The position numbers and the translations under genes are program-made. Below, piece by piece: positions 43,120-51,583 of a stretch of 64,000 nt of DNA. The number at the start of each line of letters is the position of its first letter. The first letter of the stretch is position 1. The notes beneath the pieces were generated by a model. It saw only the letters and a list, made by a program, of their open reading frames with translations. It made no database searches and had not been told where the DNA came from. This stretch comes from CAVTPU01 sp963736695 (GTDB lineage: Bacteria; Actinomycetota; Actinomycetes; Mycobacteriales; Micromonosporaceae). The stretch covers positions 682,001-746,000 of the forward strand of contig CAVTPU010000001.1 in assembly GCA_963736695.1 (NCBI GenBank), in the 5' to 3' direction.

Positions 43120-43962
43120 ATGGGTGCCGGTGACGCCCGGTACGGCCGGCGGGACAACGGACTGGTCGCGGCGGAATACGCCGCGGCCGGCGACGTCGAC
43201 CCCCGAGTCGGTGAACACCTGCTCGACGTGCTCGCCCTCGACGGCATCGCCGCCTATCTGCGCCCCTCCAGCGATCTGCATCCGGTGACCCGATCGGCGT
43301 CCCTCCCGGACCGGCCCACCGATCGGCTCTACGTCGACCGAGGACATCTGGGCACGGCCCGTGACCTGCTGGCCCGACTCGCCGACGAGACGACGACCGA
43401 CCACGAAGCAGTCGCCTCGCCCGAGCCGCCACGGCGGCCTCGACTGGCCGAGGACAACGAGGTGCCCAGCGTTGACGACGCCTGGGCCGAGATCGTCGCG
43501 GGCTTCCACGACGAGGTCTCCGGCCCCCGCCGGTCCTGGCCGGCCGCCGAGGACCTGCCGGCCGGCGACCACGGATCGCCCGCGCCGGAGGCCGATCCAC
43601 CCCGCCGCATCCTGCCGAACCCCGCAGCCGTGCCGACGGGCGACCCGAGATCCGCCGCTGACCAACCGTCACTGCTCGACGGGCTCGACACCTTCGGCAC
43701 CGACCTGCCCGACGCCGAGGACGGGGGTTACACCCCGCCCCCGGCGCCCCCAGTACCCCGACCGTCCGCTCCCGCGACCTTCGGGGTCATCGGCATCGTC
43801 GGCGGGCTCGCGGTGTTTCTGCGGCCGAGCCTGCTTCCCTTCGCCGAGGGCACCGCCATCATCTTCGGCTTCATCGCGGTAGTCGCCGGTTTCGCCACGC
43901 TGGTCTGGCGGCTGCGCCCCGACGACGAGGAGACCGACCCCGACGACGGGGCCCGGGTCTGA
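43120..43962 (+). CDS. Hypothetical membrane protein (DUF308-like, actinobacterial)
   Basis: 280 residues. Residues ~1-90 form a small folded region (AAEYAAAGDVDPRVGEHLLD, LYVDRGHLGTARDLLARL) resembling putative-signal-transducing (DUF2007-like) domains; ~90-215 is a proline- and acid-rich disordered stretch; two hydrophobic segments follow near the end (FGVIGIVGGLAVFL, AIIFGFIAVVAGFATLVW). The ATG at 43120 follows GGGAGG. It was not recognised beyond this. Convergent with the hydrolase gene, 8 bases apart. Confidence 0.65.
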   Translation: MGAGDARYGRRDNGLVAAEYAAAGDVDPRVGEHLLDVLALDGIAAYLRPSSDLHPVTRSASLPDRPTDRLYVDRGHLGTARDLLARLADETTTDHEAVASPEPPRRPRLAEDNEVPSVDDAWAEIVAGFHDEVSGPRRSWPAAEDLPAGDHGSPAPEADPPRRILPNPAAVPTGDPRSAADQPSLLDGLDTFGTDLPDAEDGGYTPPPAPPVPRPSAPATFGVIGIVGGLAVFLRPSLLPFAEGTAIIFGFIAVVAGFATLVWRLRPDDEETDPDDGARV

Positions 43963-43970
43963 GCGTCGGA

Positions 43971-44816
43971 TCAGCGACCGGTCTTGCCCAACCAGTCGAG
44001 GATCGCGTCGATCGGCTCCTGCCAACGCGCGTCGAGCATCAGGTCGTGCCCCATGCCGGGGAAGAGCAACGGCGCGCCGCCGTAATGGCGGGCGGCCCGC
44101 TGCAACGCGGCACGGGAGACCACCCGATCGTCGGGCGACCCCACCACGAGCACTGGCGCCGACCCGACCGGACGCTCCGGGGTGCGGTTGGCCAGCAACT
44201 GCCACGCCACCCGGGGCGCCGCCACTGCGGTGATCCGACCGGCGTATTCCTTGACGGTCGAGGCGGGCAGCTCACGCCCGAATAGTTGACCGCGACGCGG
44301 AGTGAGCCGGCGCCCGACGAGTGCCGGCAGGGTTCCGGTCGGGTTGCGCCGCAACGCGGTCGACGCGGTGCCGAGACCACCGAAGACGGGTGCCACGAGC
44401 ACCCCCGCCCGGGCCGGATAACGCGCCAGCGCGTTGGCGACAGCGAGCCCGCCGACCCCGTGTCCGACAAGGACCGCTTGGCGGGACAACCGGGCCGCGA
44501 CCTGCACGACGTCGTGGGTGTAGGCGCGCAGGGTGGTCCGCGCGGCCGGCGCGCTCTCGCCGTGGCCGCGCAGGCTCATCGCGTACGCGGGAAATCCCCG
44601 CTCGGCGGTGCGCTCCAACCACTTCTCGGCGAACGCCCACGCCCCGTGCCCCAGCCCCGGCACGAACAACACCGGCGGTCGGCTGGGGTCCACATCTCCG
44701 TGTCCGCCTTCGTCGACCGGTTGCGAGGTGATCACCTCTCGGTGCACGGGCGCGATCGGGGACGCCCACTCCCGCCACCGCACGACCCGCAGTCGCCCCT
44801 TCGCCGTCATGCTCAC
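43971..44816 (-). CDS. Alpha/beta hydrolase-fold protein lacking the nucleophile serine
   Basis: 281 residues. Clear alpha/beta hydrolase fold: oxyanion region VLFVPGLGHGAW, SLRGHGESAPA, acid loop VVGSPDDRVVSRAAL and histidine PGMGHDLMLDA. The nucleophile elbow reads GHGVGG instead of G-x-S-x-G, so residue 120 is Gly where catalysis needs Ser. Either it is a non-enzymatic family member or it uses another chemistry. Its ATG overlaps the end of the monooxygenase gene (ATGA), so the two are cotranslated. Confidence 0.82.
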   Translation of the reverse strand: MSMTAKGRLRVVRWREWASPIAPVHREVITSQPVDEGGHGDVDPSRPPVLFVPGLGHGAWAFAEKWLERTAERGFPAYAMSLRGHGESAPAARTTLRAYTHDVVQVAARLSRQAVLVGHGVGGLAVANALARYPARAGVLVAPVFGGLGTASTALRRNPTGTLPALVGRRLTPRRGQLFGRELPASTVKEYAGRITAVAAPRVAWQLLANRTPERPVGSAPVLVVGSPDDRVVSRAALQRAARHYGGAPLLFPGMGHDLMLDARWQEPIDAILDWLGKTGR

Positions 44817-46216
44817 GCCTCCATATCCCGAAGGGTCTTCGCGACCGCGCGAAGGTAGTCGATGTGGTTGACCTCGAACCAGTGCCGGGTCGACGTCTTG
44901 ACCTTGGCCGAGGTGAAGCGGCGGTCGGCCTCCTTGCGCATGCGACTTCGCACGCTGGCCGCCTTCTCCGGAGCGATCTGCGCCAACCGCAGCCAGTTCG
45001 CGATGAGCACCGTCTGCCAGTGCACCAGGCTCAGCAGGCCGGAGTCGGGCTGCAGCAGACCCGCCACGGACAGGCTCGGCTGAAGCGGCGAAATCGCGTG
45101 CAGGAAAAGCCTCGGCCGCCCCTGACCGTCCACATTGAGCAGATCGGGAGCGAGAAAGTCGAACCGGGGCAGATATCCGGTGGCGAGCACGACGAGATCC
45201 GGCTCGATCTCGCGACCGTCGACGAACTCGACACCGGTGCGGGTGAACCGCGCGACGTCCGGCACCGCCGTCATCTGACCGTGGCCCAGATAATAGACGA
45301 GTTGGCTGTTGACGATCGGATGCGTCTCATAGACCTTGTGGTCGGGCGCGGGCAGGCCGAACCGGGTGAGGTCGCCGACGGTGCGTCGAAGCGTACGATG
45401 AAAAAGCCATTGCCTCAGCCGCAGCGGCACCCGCGCGGCGAGAATCATGTCGTTGACTTGGTCGGCGGGACGCCCATAGACGTATTTCGGCGCGTACCAG
45501 TAGCCCCGCCGACTGGAGTGCCAACACCTGGTCGCCTGCTGCGCCGCCTCGACGGCGATGTCACAACCAGTGTTGCCCGCGCCGACGACGAGCACCCGCC
45601 GCCCCCGCAGCTGCGCCGGGTCCTTGAACGCCGACGCGTGGATCACCTCACCGGCGAAGTCGTTCAGCCCCGGATAGGTCGGCATTGACGGCGACCAGTT
45701 GTGACCGTTGGCGACGACGACCGCCGCATAACGCTGCGTGCGGTCGGACCCGCCTCCTCGGGCGCCGCTGATCGTCACATCCCACCGGCCGTCTCCGGTG
45801 GGCACCACCGCGGTCACCTCGGTGCCGAACCACACGTGCTCGCGCAGTCCGAAGTGGTCGGCATAACGCTCCAGATAGGCCAGGACCTGACTGTGATGCG
45901 GATAGTCCGGCCACGAATCGGGCATCGGGAAATCCGGAAACTGGGTGAAGGGTTTCGATGAGATGAGGTGGGTGCTGGCATAGACCGGGCTGCGATCGTG
46001 CCGCCAGTTCCAGGCGCCACCGACTCCGGTCTCCCGCTCATAGCAGTCCACCCCGAACCCGACCTCGCGCAGGTTCTTGATGGCGGCGAGCCCACTGGCG
46101 CCGGCGCCGATGACGCAGATGTGGTCGGCCCGGTCGGCGACGGCGGTCGCCCCGCGCCACAGTGTGCTCGCCTCGTCGGGCGAGTTCGATTCGGCGTAGG
46201 CCGTCTCGTCACTCAA
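44813..46216 (-). CDS. Flavin-containing monooxygenase
   Basis: 467 residues, FAD/NADPH-dependent. FAD motif CVIGAGASGLAAIKNL, FMO signature FAGEVIHASAFKD (FxGxxxHxxx[YF]), NADPH motif VLVVGAGNTGCDIAVE, and LVVLATGYLPRF near the end. It would oxygenate a nucleophilic N or S, or act as a Baeyer-Villiger enzyme; the substrate is unknown. A TTG at 46216 behind GGGGAGGAG gives the correct N-terminus; the longer frame runs into the glucokinase gene. Translationally coupled to the hydrolase-fold gene. Confidence 0.88.
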   Translation of the reverse strand: MSDETAYAESNSPDEASTLWRGATAVADRADHICVIGAGASGLAAIKNLREVGFGVDCYERETGVGGAWNWRHDRSPVYASTHLISSKPFTQFPDFPMPDSWPDYPHHSQVLAYLERYADHFGLREHVWFGTEVTAVVPTGDGRWDVTISGARGGGSDRTQRYAAVVVANGHNWSPSMPTYPGLNDFAGEVIHASAFKDPAQLRGRRVLVVGAGNTGCDIAVEAAQQATRCWHSSRRGYWYAPKYVYGRPADQVNDMILAARVPLRLRQWLFHRTLRRTVGDLTRFGLPAPDHKVYETHPIVNSQLVYYLGHGQMTAVPDVARFTRTGVEFVDGREIEPDLVVLATGYLPRFDFLAPDLLNVDGQGRPRLFLHAISPLQPSLSVAGLLQPDSGLLSLVHWQTVLIANWLRLAQIAPEKAASVRSRMRKEADRRFTSAKVKTSTRHWFEVNHIDYLRAVAKTLRDMEA

Positions 46217-46367
46217 GGCCGGCTCCTCCCCTGCCCCGGCGCCGCCGGGACGTCGTCGCACTGTCGAGAGTGCAGCCTGCCCCGCCACGCCCCCGCGGCG
46301 CAACACGACCAGTTCACCGGTGGCCTTCCCTGTGGCGCGAAGGCGTCGGTGAACTGCGACGACGACG

Positions 46368-47321
46368 TTATCGACGGGCGAGGTCGGCGGCCCCCACCAC
46401 GCCGGCCAGATTGCCCAGTTCGGCGGCGACGATGGTCGCGACCGGCAACGACCCGCGAGCGGCGAGCTCGCTGGCATAGGCGGCGCGCACCGGCCCGAGC
46501 AACAGTTCGCCGGCGTCGATGACGCCGCCACCGACGACGATGATCTCGGGGTCGAGGATCTGGGCGAGGTCGACAAGCCCACAGCCGAGCCATTGCCCGA
46601 TCTCGGCGAAGGCGGCCCGGGAGACCGTGTCGCCGTCACGGGCGGCGCGGGTCACCATGGGACCGGTGATCTGCTCGGCGGAGCCTTCGGCGAGGTCGAG
46701 CAGGATGGCGGCGTTGCCTGGGTCGGCGTAGGCGCGGGCACGGGCGGAGCGCACGAGCGCACTGCCGCTGGCGTATTGCTCGAGGCAGCCCAAGCGGCCG
46801 CAGCCGCACAGATAGCCGTCGGGAACGGCACGTACGTGGCCCATCTCGGCGGCGATGCCATGGGAACCACGGATGAGCTCGCCTCCGATGACGAGGCCGC
46901 CGCCGATGCCGGTGCCGACGGTGACCAGTGCCATGGAGTCTTTGGCCAGGCGAGCGGCGCCGAAGCGAAACTCCGCCCAGGCCGCGACGTTGCCGTCGTT
47001 CTCCATCGTGACTGGCAGGCTCACCCGATCGGCGAGCTGCTCCCGCAGGGGTTCGTCACGCCAGGCGAGGTTGGGCGCGAACAACGCTCGGGATCGACTG
47101 ACGTCGAACCAGCCCGCAGCGCCGACTCCGATCGCGGTGACCGGGTGCGCGTCGGCGAGTTCGGTGACGATGTCGGCGATGAGGTCGAGGGTCTTCAACG
47201 TGTCGTCGGCCGGGGTGTCGCGACGGGCCCGCATAAGAACCTCACCGTCGGGGTCGACGACGCCGCCGAGCACCTTCGTGCCACCGATGTCGACCCCGAT
47301 GGTGAGCGCCGACCCGGTCAC
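46368..47321 (-). CDS. glk: ROK-family glucokinase
   Basis: 317 residues. ATP/phosphate motif IGVDIGGTKVLGGVV, sugar-binding TMENDGNVAAWAEFRFG, VTVGTGIGGGLVIGG, EMGHVR, and the ROK zinc site CGCGRLGCLEQYASGSAL. It phosphorylates glucose and, in related actinobacteria (GlkA), takes part in carbon control. GTG 47321 follows GGAGGA by 4 bases and overlaps the stop of the upstream gene. Confidence 0.93.
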   Translation of the reverse strand: MTGSALTIGVDIGGTKVLGGVVDPDGEVLMRARRDTPADDTLKTLDLIADIVTELADAHPVTAIGVGAAGWFDVSRSRALFAPNLAWRDEPLREQLADRVSLPVTMENDGNVAAWAEFRFGAARLAKDSMALVTVGTGIGGGLVIGGELIRGSHGIAAEMGHVRAVPDGYLCGCGRLGCLEQYASGSALVRSARARAYADPGNAAILLDLAEGSAEQITGPMVTRAARDGDTVSRAAFAEIGQWLGCGLVDLAQILDPEIIVVGGGVIDAGELLLGPVRAAYASELAARGSLPVATIVAAELGNLAGVVGAADLARR

Positions 47322-47899
47322 GCGACTCCTCCGATGTCCGTGCCTGAACGCTGGCCGGTCCCCGAGCCGTCCGGCTTGTGGCTGATTGTCGTGGCGGTGG
47401 CCTCGCCTGCCGGCGCTTTTTTCGCGGTGGCCTTGCGGGCCACGGCCTTTTTCGCGACGGCCTTGCGGGCCATGGGTTTGCGGGTTCCGGGGTTCGGAGC
47501 GGTCGGTTCCGGCGCCTCGCCATCGGCTGCGGCACGTTGGCGCAGCGCCTCCCAGAACTCGTCGCCCTCGGCGGTGGCCGAAGGCGACGGACGGTCGGGC
47601 GGGTCGGTGTCGGGGGGCGGCCTCATCGCGTCGTCGCGTCCGGTGGCGAAGGCGCGCAGCAGGCTGGCGACTCCGGTGGCGAAGTCGCCAGCTCCGGTGG
47701 CGAGCCGTTCGGCGAGCTCGGGGTCGGGGTCGCGCATGGCGGCGATGACCCGGCAGACCGGGCAGACACAGCATTCAGGGCCGCCAGTACTCAGGCCGGG
47801 TCCGTCGGCTGGGCGCAGGCCCCGGGCTGCCATCGACACGGCGGCCATCGCGGCCGCGACCAGCCGCTCCGCCTCGTCCCGGATGGGATCGCTCGACAC
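47318..47899 (-). CDS. Hypothetical protein with CxxC motif and histone H1-like tail
   Basis: 193 residues. A helical N-terminal part surrounds CCVCPVCRVIAAMRDPDPEL, a likely zinc site, and ATGAGDFATGVASLLRAF. The C-terminal region repeats ARKAVAKKAVARKATAKKA, like the basic tails of actinobacterial H1-like proteins, so it may bind DNA or RNA. It is cotranscribed between the SRPBCC gene and glk, and overlaps glk by 4 bases. GTG 47899 is 9 bases after GGAG; GTG 47905 is the alternative. Confidence 0.75.
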   Translation of the reverse strand: MSSDPIRDEAERLVAAAMAAVSMAARGLRPADGPGLSTGGPECCVCPVCRVIAAMRDPDPELAERLATGAGDFATGVASLLRAFATGRDDAMRPPPDTDPPDRPSPSATAEGDEFWEALRQRAAADGEAPEPTAPNPGTRKPMARKAVAKKAVARKATAKKAPAGEATATTISHKPDGSGTGQRSGTDIGGVA

Positions 47900-47904
47900 G
47901 CGCA

Positions 47905-48360
47905 CTACTCCTGGGCTTGCAGTGACTCGACCCGCCGCTTCAGTTCATTCAGCGCGGTGTCCATGATCGCCTTTTCGGCCTTGCGCTTGAACATACCGAG
48001 CATGCCGATCGCGAGTTCGACGCTGAGCGTGTACGTCACCGTGGAGGTGCCGTCACCGTTGTCAACGATGTCATAGGACCCGCGTTGGGTGTGCTGCATC
48101 TTCGACGGCCGCACCAGTTGCCACTCGATCCGGGAGATGTCCTCCGCGTATTCGTATGACAGGGTGTATTCGTCGGCGACCACTCCGGCGTCGAGCACGA
48201 AGGTGACTTGGCTGGCGTAGCCGTCCTCATACTCCTCGATCACTTCGACGGATTTGGTCGCACTGACCCACTCGGGGTAGCTGGGGAAGTCGCAGATCAC
48301 GGCGCCCACCTGGTCGGGTGGTGCGGCGATGGTGATCGACTGCGTCGACGTGTCGGCCAT
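47905..48360 (-). CDS. SRPBCC (polyketide cyclase-like) protein, Rv2185c-like
   Basis: 151 residues, START-like fold with a hydrophobic cavity: QSITIAAPPDQVGAVICDF at the start, FPSYPEWVSATKSVEV, YTLSYEYAEDISRIEWQLV, and a C-terminal amphipathic helix (NELKRRVESLQAQE). Position and length match TB16.3/Rv2185c between the acyltransferase and fadD15 of mycobacteria. The ligand is unknown, probably a lipid. ATG 48360 lies 7 bases after TAACCT. First gene of the operon leading to glk. Confidence 0.87.
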   Translation of the reverse strand: MADTSTQSITIAAPPDQVGAVICDFPSYPEWVSATKSVEVIEEYEDGYASQVTFVLDAGVVADEYTLSYEYAEDISRIEWQLVRPSKMQHTQRGSYDIVDNGDGTSTVTYTLSVELAIGMLGMFKRKAEKAIMDTALNELKRRVESLQAQE

Positions 48361-48367
48361 GAGGCGA

Positions 48368-48373
48368 AGGTTA
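48368..48373 (-). promoter_or_regulatory. Predicted -10 of the SRPBCC-CxxC protein-glk operon (leaderless)
   Basis: Minus-strand TAACCT, 7 bases, then the ATG. Confidence 0.45.
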
Positions 48374-48509
48374 CAACGACAGTGGGGCTGGTAGGAGTGC
48401 CCCCTGGCTACTTCTCGATCTCACTCATCTGTCACGTCGGGTCACCTGGGGGGCGGCTGGTGATATGCCCAATACATGACGCTGTCCGGACCCGGACAGT
48501 GATTCATCT

Positions 48510-49664
48510 TCAATTCACCACCCCCGAGCCTCGCAGAGCCAGCACCTCGTCGGTGGTGAACCCCCACCCCTCCAGGTGGGTGGCCGACGGGGCGGTGGGT
48601 GGCGCCGGCTCCGCCGCGGCGGGGGTACGGGAGAATCTCGGCGCACTGGCTGCCTGCGTCACGCCCGCCACGCTGGTGAAGGTTCCGCGTGCGGCGAGCT
48701 GAGGATGTTCGGGGGCTTCGGCGAGGCTGAGCACGGGTGCCACGCACGCGTCGGTGCCGGCGAAGTGGTCGGCCCAGGCATCCCGGTCTCGGCCGGCGAT
48801 CGCGGTGGCGATCCGGTCACGCAGCACCGGCCAGGCCGCCACGTCGTATTGGTCCGGCAGGTCGGTCGGGTCGAGACCGAGCCCGGTGACGAGCTCGGCG
48901 AAGAACCTCGGCTCGAGGGCGGCGACCGCGACGTAGCGGCCGTCGGCGGCCGGATAGACGTCGTAGAATGGGGCGCCGGTGTCGAGCAGGTTGGTGCCGG
49001 GCGGGTCGTGCCACAAGCCTTGGGCGGCCAGACCGTGAACGGTCGCCATGAACAGCGCGACCCCGTCGACCATGGCCGCGTCGACGACCTGCCCCCGACC
49101 CGATCGGGCCGTCTCGACCAGGGCGGCGAGCACCCCGGCGACGAGCAGCATCGCCCCGCCGCCGTAGTCGGCGACGAGGTTGAGGGGTGGGGTCGGTGGC
49201 TGACCGACCCGGGCGAAGTGGTGCAACGCCCCGGCCGCCGCGAGGTAGGTGAGGTCGTGGCCGGCACGCCGCGCGTACGGGCCGTCTTGTCCCCATCCGG
49301 TGCACCGGCCGTAGACGAGGCGCGGGTTGGCCGCGAGGCATTCGGTGGGGCCGAGCCCGAGCCGCTCCATGGCCCCAGGGCGGAAGCCCTCGATCGCGAC
49401 GTCGGCCCGGGCGATCAGTCGGGTCGCGACCTCACGGCCGGCGGGGGTTTTGAGGTCGATAGCGACGGCGTGGCGGCCGCGGTTGGTCGGGGTGCGCAGC
49501 GGGTCGGTGGAGAGCGCCCCGGGTTGGAGGGGCTCCAGCCGTATCCCCTCCGCGCCGAGGTCCGCGAGGATCATCGCGGCGAACGGCACTGGGCCGAGTC
49601 CGGCGAACTCCACGAACCGTACGCCGTGTAACGGCCCGCCGCGTCGATATGGTCCCGCTGTCAT
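48510..49664 (-). CDS. CaiB/BaiF (family III) CoA-transferase or alpha-methylacyl-CoA racemase
   Basis: 384 residues. GVRFVEFAGLGPVPFAAMIL and LADLGAEGIRLEP start the CoA-binding Rossmann half; GRHAVAIDLKTPAGRE and ADVAIEGFRPGAMERLGLG are family signatures, and GQDGPYARRAGHDLTYLA, with its His/Asp pair, resembles methylacyl-CoA racemases (Mcr) more than transferases. Likely role in branched fatty-acid or sterol side-chain metabolism. The start follows GGAGAGG. Divergent from fadD15. Confidence 0.88.
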   Translation of the reverse strand: MTAGPYRRGGPLHGVRFVEFAGLGPVPFAAMILADLGAEGIRLEPLQPGALSTDPLRTPTNRGRHAVAIDLKTPAGREVATRLIARADVAIEGFRPGAMERLGLGPTECLAANPRLVYGRCTGWGQDGPYARRAGHDLTYLAAAGALHHFARVGQPPTPPLNLVADYGGGAMLLVAGVLAALVETARSGRGQVVDAAMVDGVALFMATVHGLAAQGLWHDPPGTNLLDTGAPFYDVYPAADGRYVAVAALEPRFFAELVTGLGLDPTDLPDQYDVAAWPVLRDRIATAIAGRDRDAWADHFAGTDACVAPVLSLAEAPEHPQLAARGTFTSVAGVTQAASAPRFSRTPAAAEPAPPTAPSATHLEGWGFTTDEVLALRGSGVVN

Positions 49665-49699
49665 CGCCGGCCCCTCTCCTCTCCACCATCATGGCCGAA

Positions 49700-49725
49700 C
49701 CCGCCGAACCCGCCGGTTCGGCGGG
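49700..49725. promoter_or_regulatory. 11-bp inverted repeat between the CoA-transferase and fadD15 genes
   Basis: CCCGCCGAACC (49700-49710) and GGTTCGGCGGG (49715-49725) with a 4-base gap, just upstream of the fadD15 -10. Its placement suggests an operator for the two divergent acyl-CoA genes. Confidence 0.45.
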
Positions 49726-49735
49726 GCTACGGCGG

Positions 49736-49741
49736 TAGGTT
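49736..49741 (+). promoter_or_regulatory. Predicted -10 of fadD15 (leaderless)
   Basis: TAGGTT, 6 bases, then GTG 49748. Confidence 0.45.
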
Positions 49742-49747
49742 CGGAAG

Positions 49748-51568
49748 GTGCGCGAATTCTCGGTTCCGGCGATTGTCGAGATTCCCGCCACGGGCGACCT
49801 GACCGATCCGGTGTGGCGCAACGCCGACGAGCATCCGGCCACGCCGCAGTTCTCGGTGCGGGGGTCGGGCGGTTGGCGTGACGTGACCTGCGCCGAGTTT
49901 CGCGACGAGGTGTGCGGACTCGCGCGGGGATTCATCGCAGCCGGTGTCGAGCCCGGTGATCGGGTGGCGTTGATGAGTCGGACCCGTTATGAGTGGACGC
50001 TCACCGACTATGCCATCTGGGCGGTGGGTGCGGTCACGGTGCCGATCTATCCCACGTCCAGCCCCGATCAGGTGGAGTGGATTCTCGGCGACTCCGGCGT
50101 CGAGGCCTGTGTGGTCGAGACCGACGCGCATCGCGCCATTGTGGACAGCGCGGGTGGCCGGTCTCGCCGGGTCTGGCTGATCGACGGTGGAGACCTTGAC
50201 GGAGTGCGGGCCGAGGGCTCCACCGTGCCGCCCATCGAGGTGGACCGTCGGCGCAACGGACTCCGCGCCGACGACATCGCCACGATCATCTATACCAGTG
50301 GCACGACGGGACGTCCGAAGGGGTGCATGCTCACCCACCGCAACATCGCCACCGATGTCGGCAACATCGTGCCCTGCCTGCCGAACCTGTTTCGCCCAGG
50401 AGCCGCGACCCTGCTCTTCCTGCCGCTGGCACACAGTTTCGCCAGGCTACTCCAGGTCGGGGTGGTGCAGACCCGGGTGCGCATGGGATTCAGCCCGGAC
50501 GCGCGAACGCTGATGGACGACCTCGCCGAGTTCCAGCCGACCTTTCTGCTCGCGGTTCCCCGCGTCTTTGAAAAGATCCACAACTCGGCGAAACAGCGGG
50601 CGCACGCCGACGGTCATGGCGCGATCTTCGACCGGGCGGAGAAGGCCGCGGTCGCCTTCAGCGAGTCAATGGGACGCCCGGCCGGGCCGGGACCGGCGCG
50701 GCGGCTCACCCACGCCGTCTTCGACCGGCTGGTCTATCAGCGGTTGCGCACGGCGTTGGGGGGTCGGTGCACGGCGGCGGTCTCCGGCGGGGCGCCACTC
50801 GGCGCCCGCCTCGGGCACTTCTTCCGTGGGATCGGTGTCACCACCTATGAGGGTTATGGACTCACCGAAACCTCACCGGCGATCTCCGCCAACATCGCCG
50901 ATTACATCAGGGTGGGCACGGTCGGTCGTCCGCTGCCTGGGGTGAGCGTGCGTATCGCGGCGGACGGCGAGATCCTCGTGCGCGGCGACATCGTCTTCGC
51001 CGGCTATTGGAACAGTCCCGACGCGACTGCCACGATGATCGATCAGGATGGCTGGCTGCACACCGGAGACCTGGGCCATCTCGACGAGGATGGTTTCCTG
51101 GTGGTTACCGGACGCACCAAGGAGATCATCGTTACCGCCGGCGGCAAGAACGTCGCACCGACGGTGTTGGAGGACCAGATCCGGGCCAGCATGCTCGTGA
51201 GTCAATGCCTCGTCGTCGGTGACCGCATGCCGTTCATCGCCGCGTTGATCACCATCGACCCGGACGGATTCACCGCGTGGAAGGCCGCACATGGCCGGCC
51301 CGGCGAGGCGAGCGTGGCCGACCTGCGCGACGACCCCGAGCTGCGCGCCGCCGTGCAGGTCACAATCGATGAGGCGAACACCTCCGTCTCGCAAGCCGAG
51401 TCGATCCGTGCCTTCACGATCCTCACCGACGACTTCACGGAGGCCAACGGCCTGCTCACACCGTCGCTGAAGGTCAAACGCGGTGAGGCCACCCACGCTC
51501 TCGCCGTCGAAATCTCCGCGATCTATGGCGGACAGGCACCCCCGCGCTCGACCGGGCCGCCCCGATAG
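49748..51568 (+). CDS. fadD15: Long-chain acyl-CoA synthetase, FadD15-like
   Basis: 606 residues, AMP-forming ligase. P-loop-like motif IIYTSGTTGRPKGCMLTH, fatty-acid gate region, YEGYGLTETSP, and GDLGHLDEDGFLVVTGRTKE followed by the catalytic lysine region GGKNVAP and LKVKRGEATHAL. It activates long-chain fatty acids for degradation or lipid synthesis. Gene position matches Rv2187 next to pimB (Rv2188c), with a two-component pair inserted between. Confidence 0.93.
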   Translation: MREFSVPAIVEIPATGDLTDPVWRNADEHPATPQFSVRGSGGWRDVTCAEFRDEVCGLARGFIAAGVEPGDRVALMSRTRYEWTLTDYAIWAVGAVTVPIYPTSSPDQVEWILGDSGVEACVVETDAHRAIVDSAGGRSRRVWLIDGGDLDGVRAEGSTVPPIEVDRRRNGLRADDIATIIYTSGTTGRPKGCMLTHRNIATDVGNIVPCLPNLFRPGAATLLFLPLAHSFARLLQVGVVQTRVRMGFSPDARTLMDDLAEFQPTFLLAVPRVFEKIHNSAKQRAHADGHGAIFDRAEKAAVAFSESMGRPAGPGPARRLTHAVFDRLVYQRLRTALGGRCTAAVSGGAPLGARLGHFFRGIGVTTYEGYGLTETSPAISANIADYIRVGTVGRPLPGVSVRIAADGEILVRGDIVFAGYWNSPDATATMIDQDGWLHTGDLGHLDEDGFLVVTGRTKEIIVTAGGKNVAPTVLEDQIRASMLVSQCLVVGDRMPFIAALITIDPDGFTAWKAAHGRPGEASVADLRDDPELRAAVQVTIDEANTSVSQAESIRAFTILTDDFTEANGLLTPSLKVKRGEATHALAVEISAIYGGQAPPRSTGPPR

Positions 51569-51583
51569 ATCACGATATCCCCC

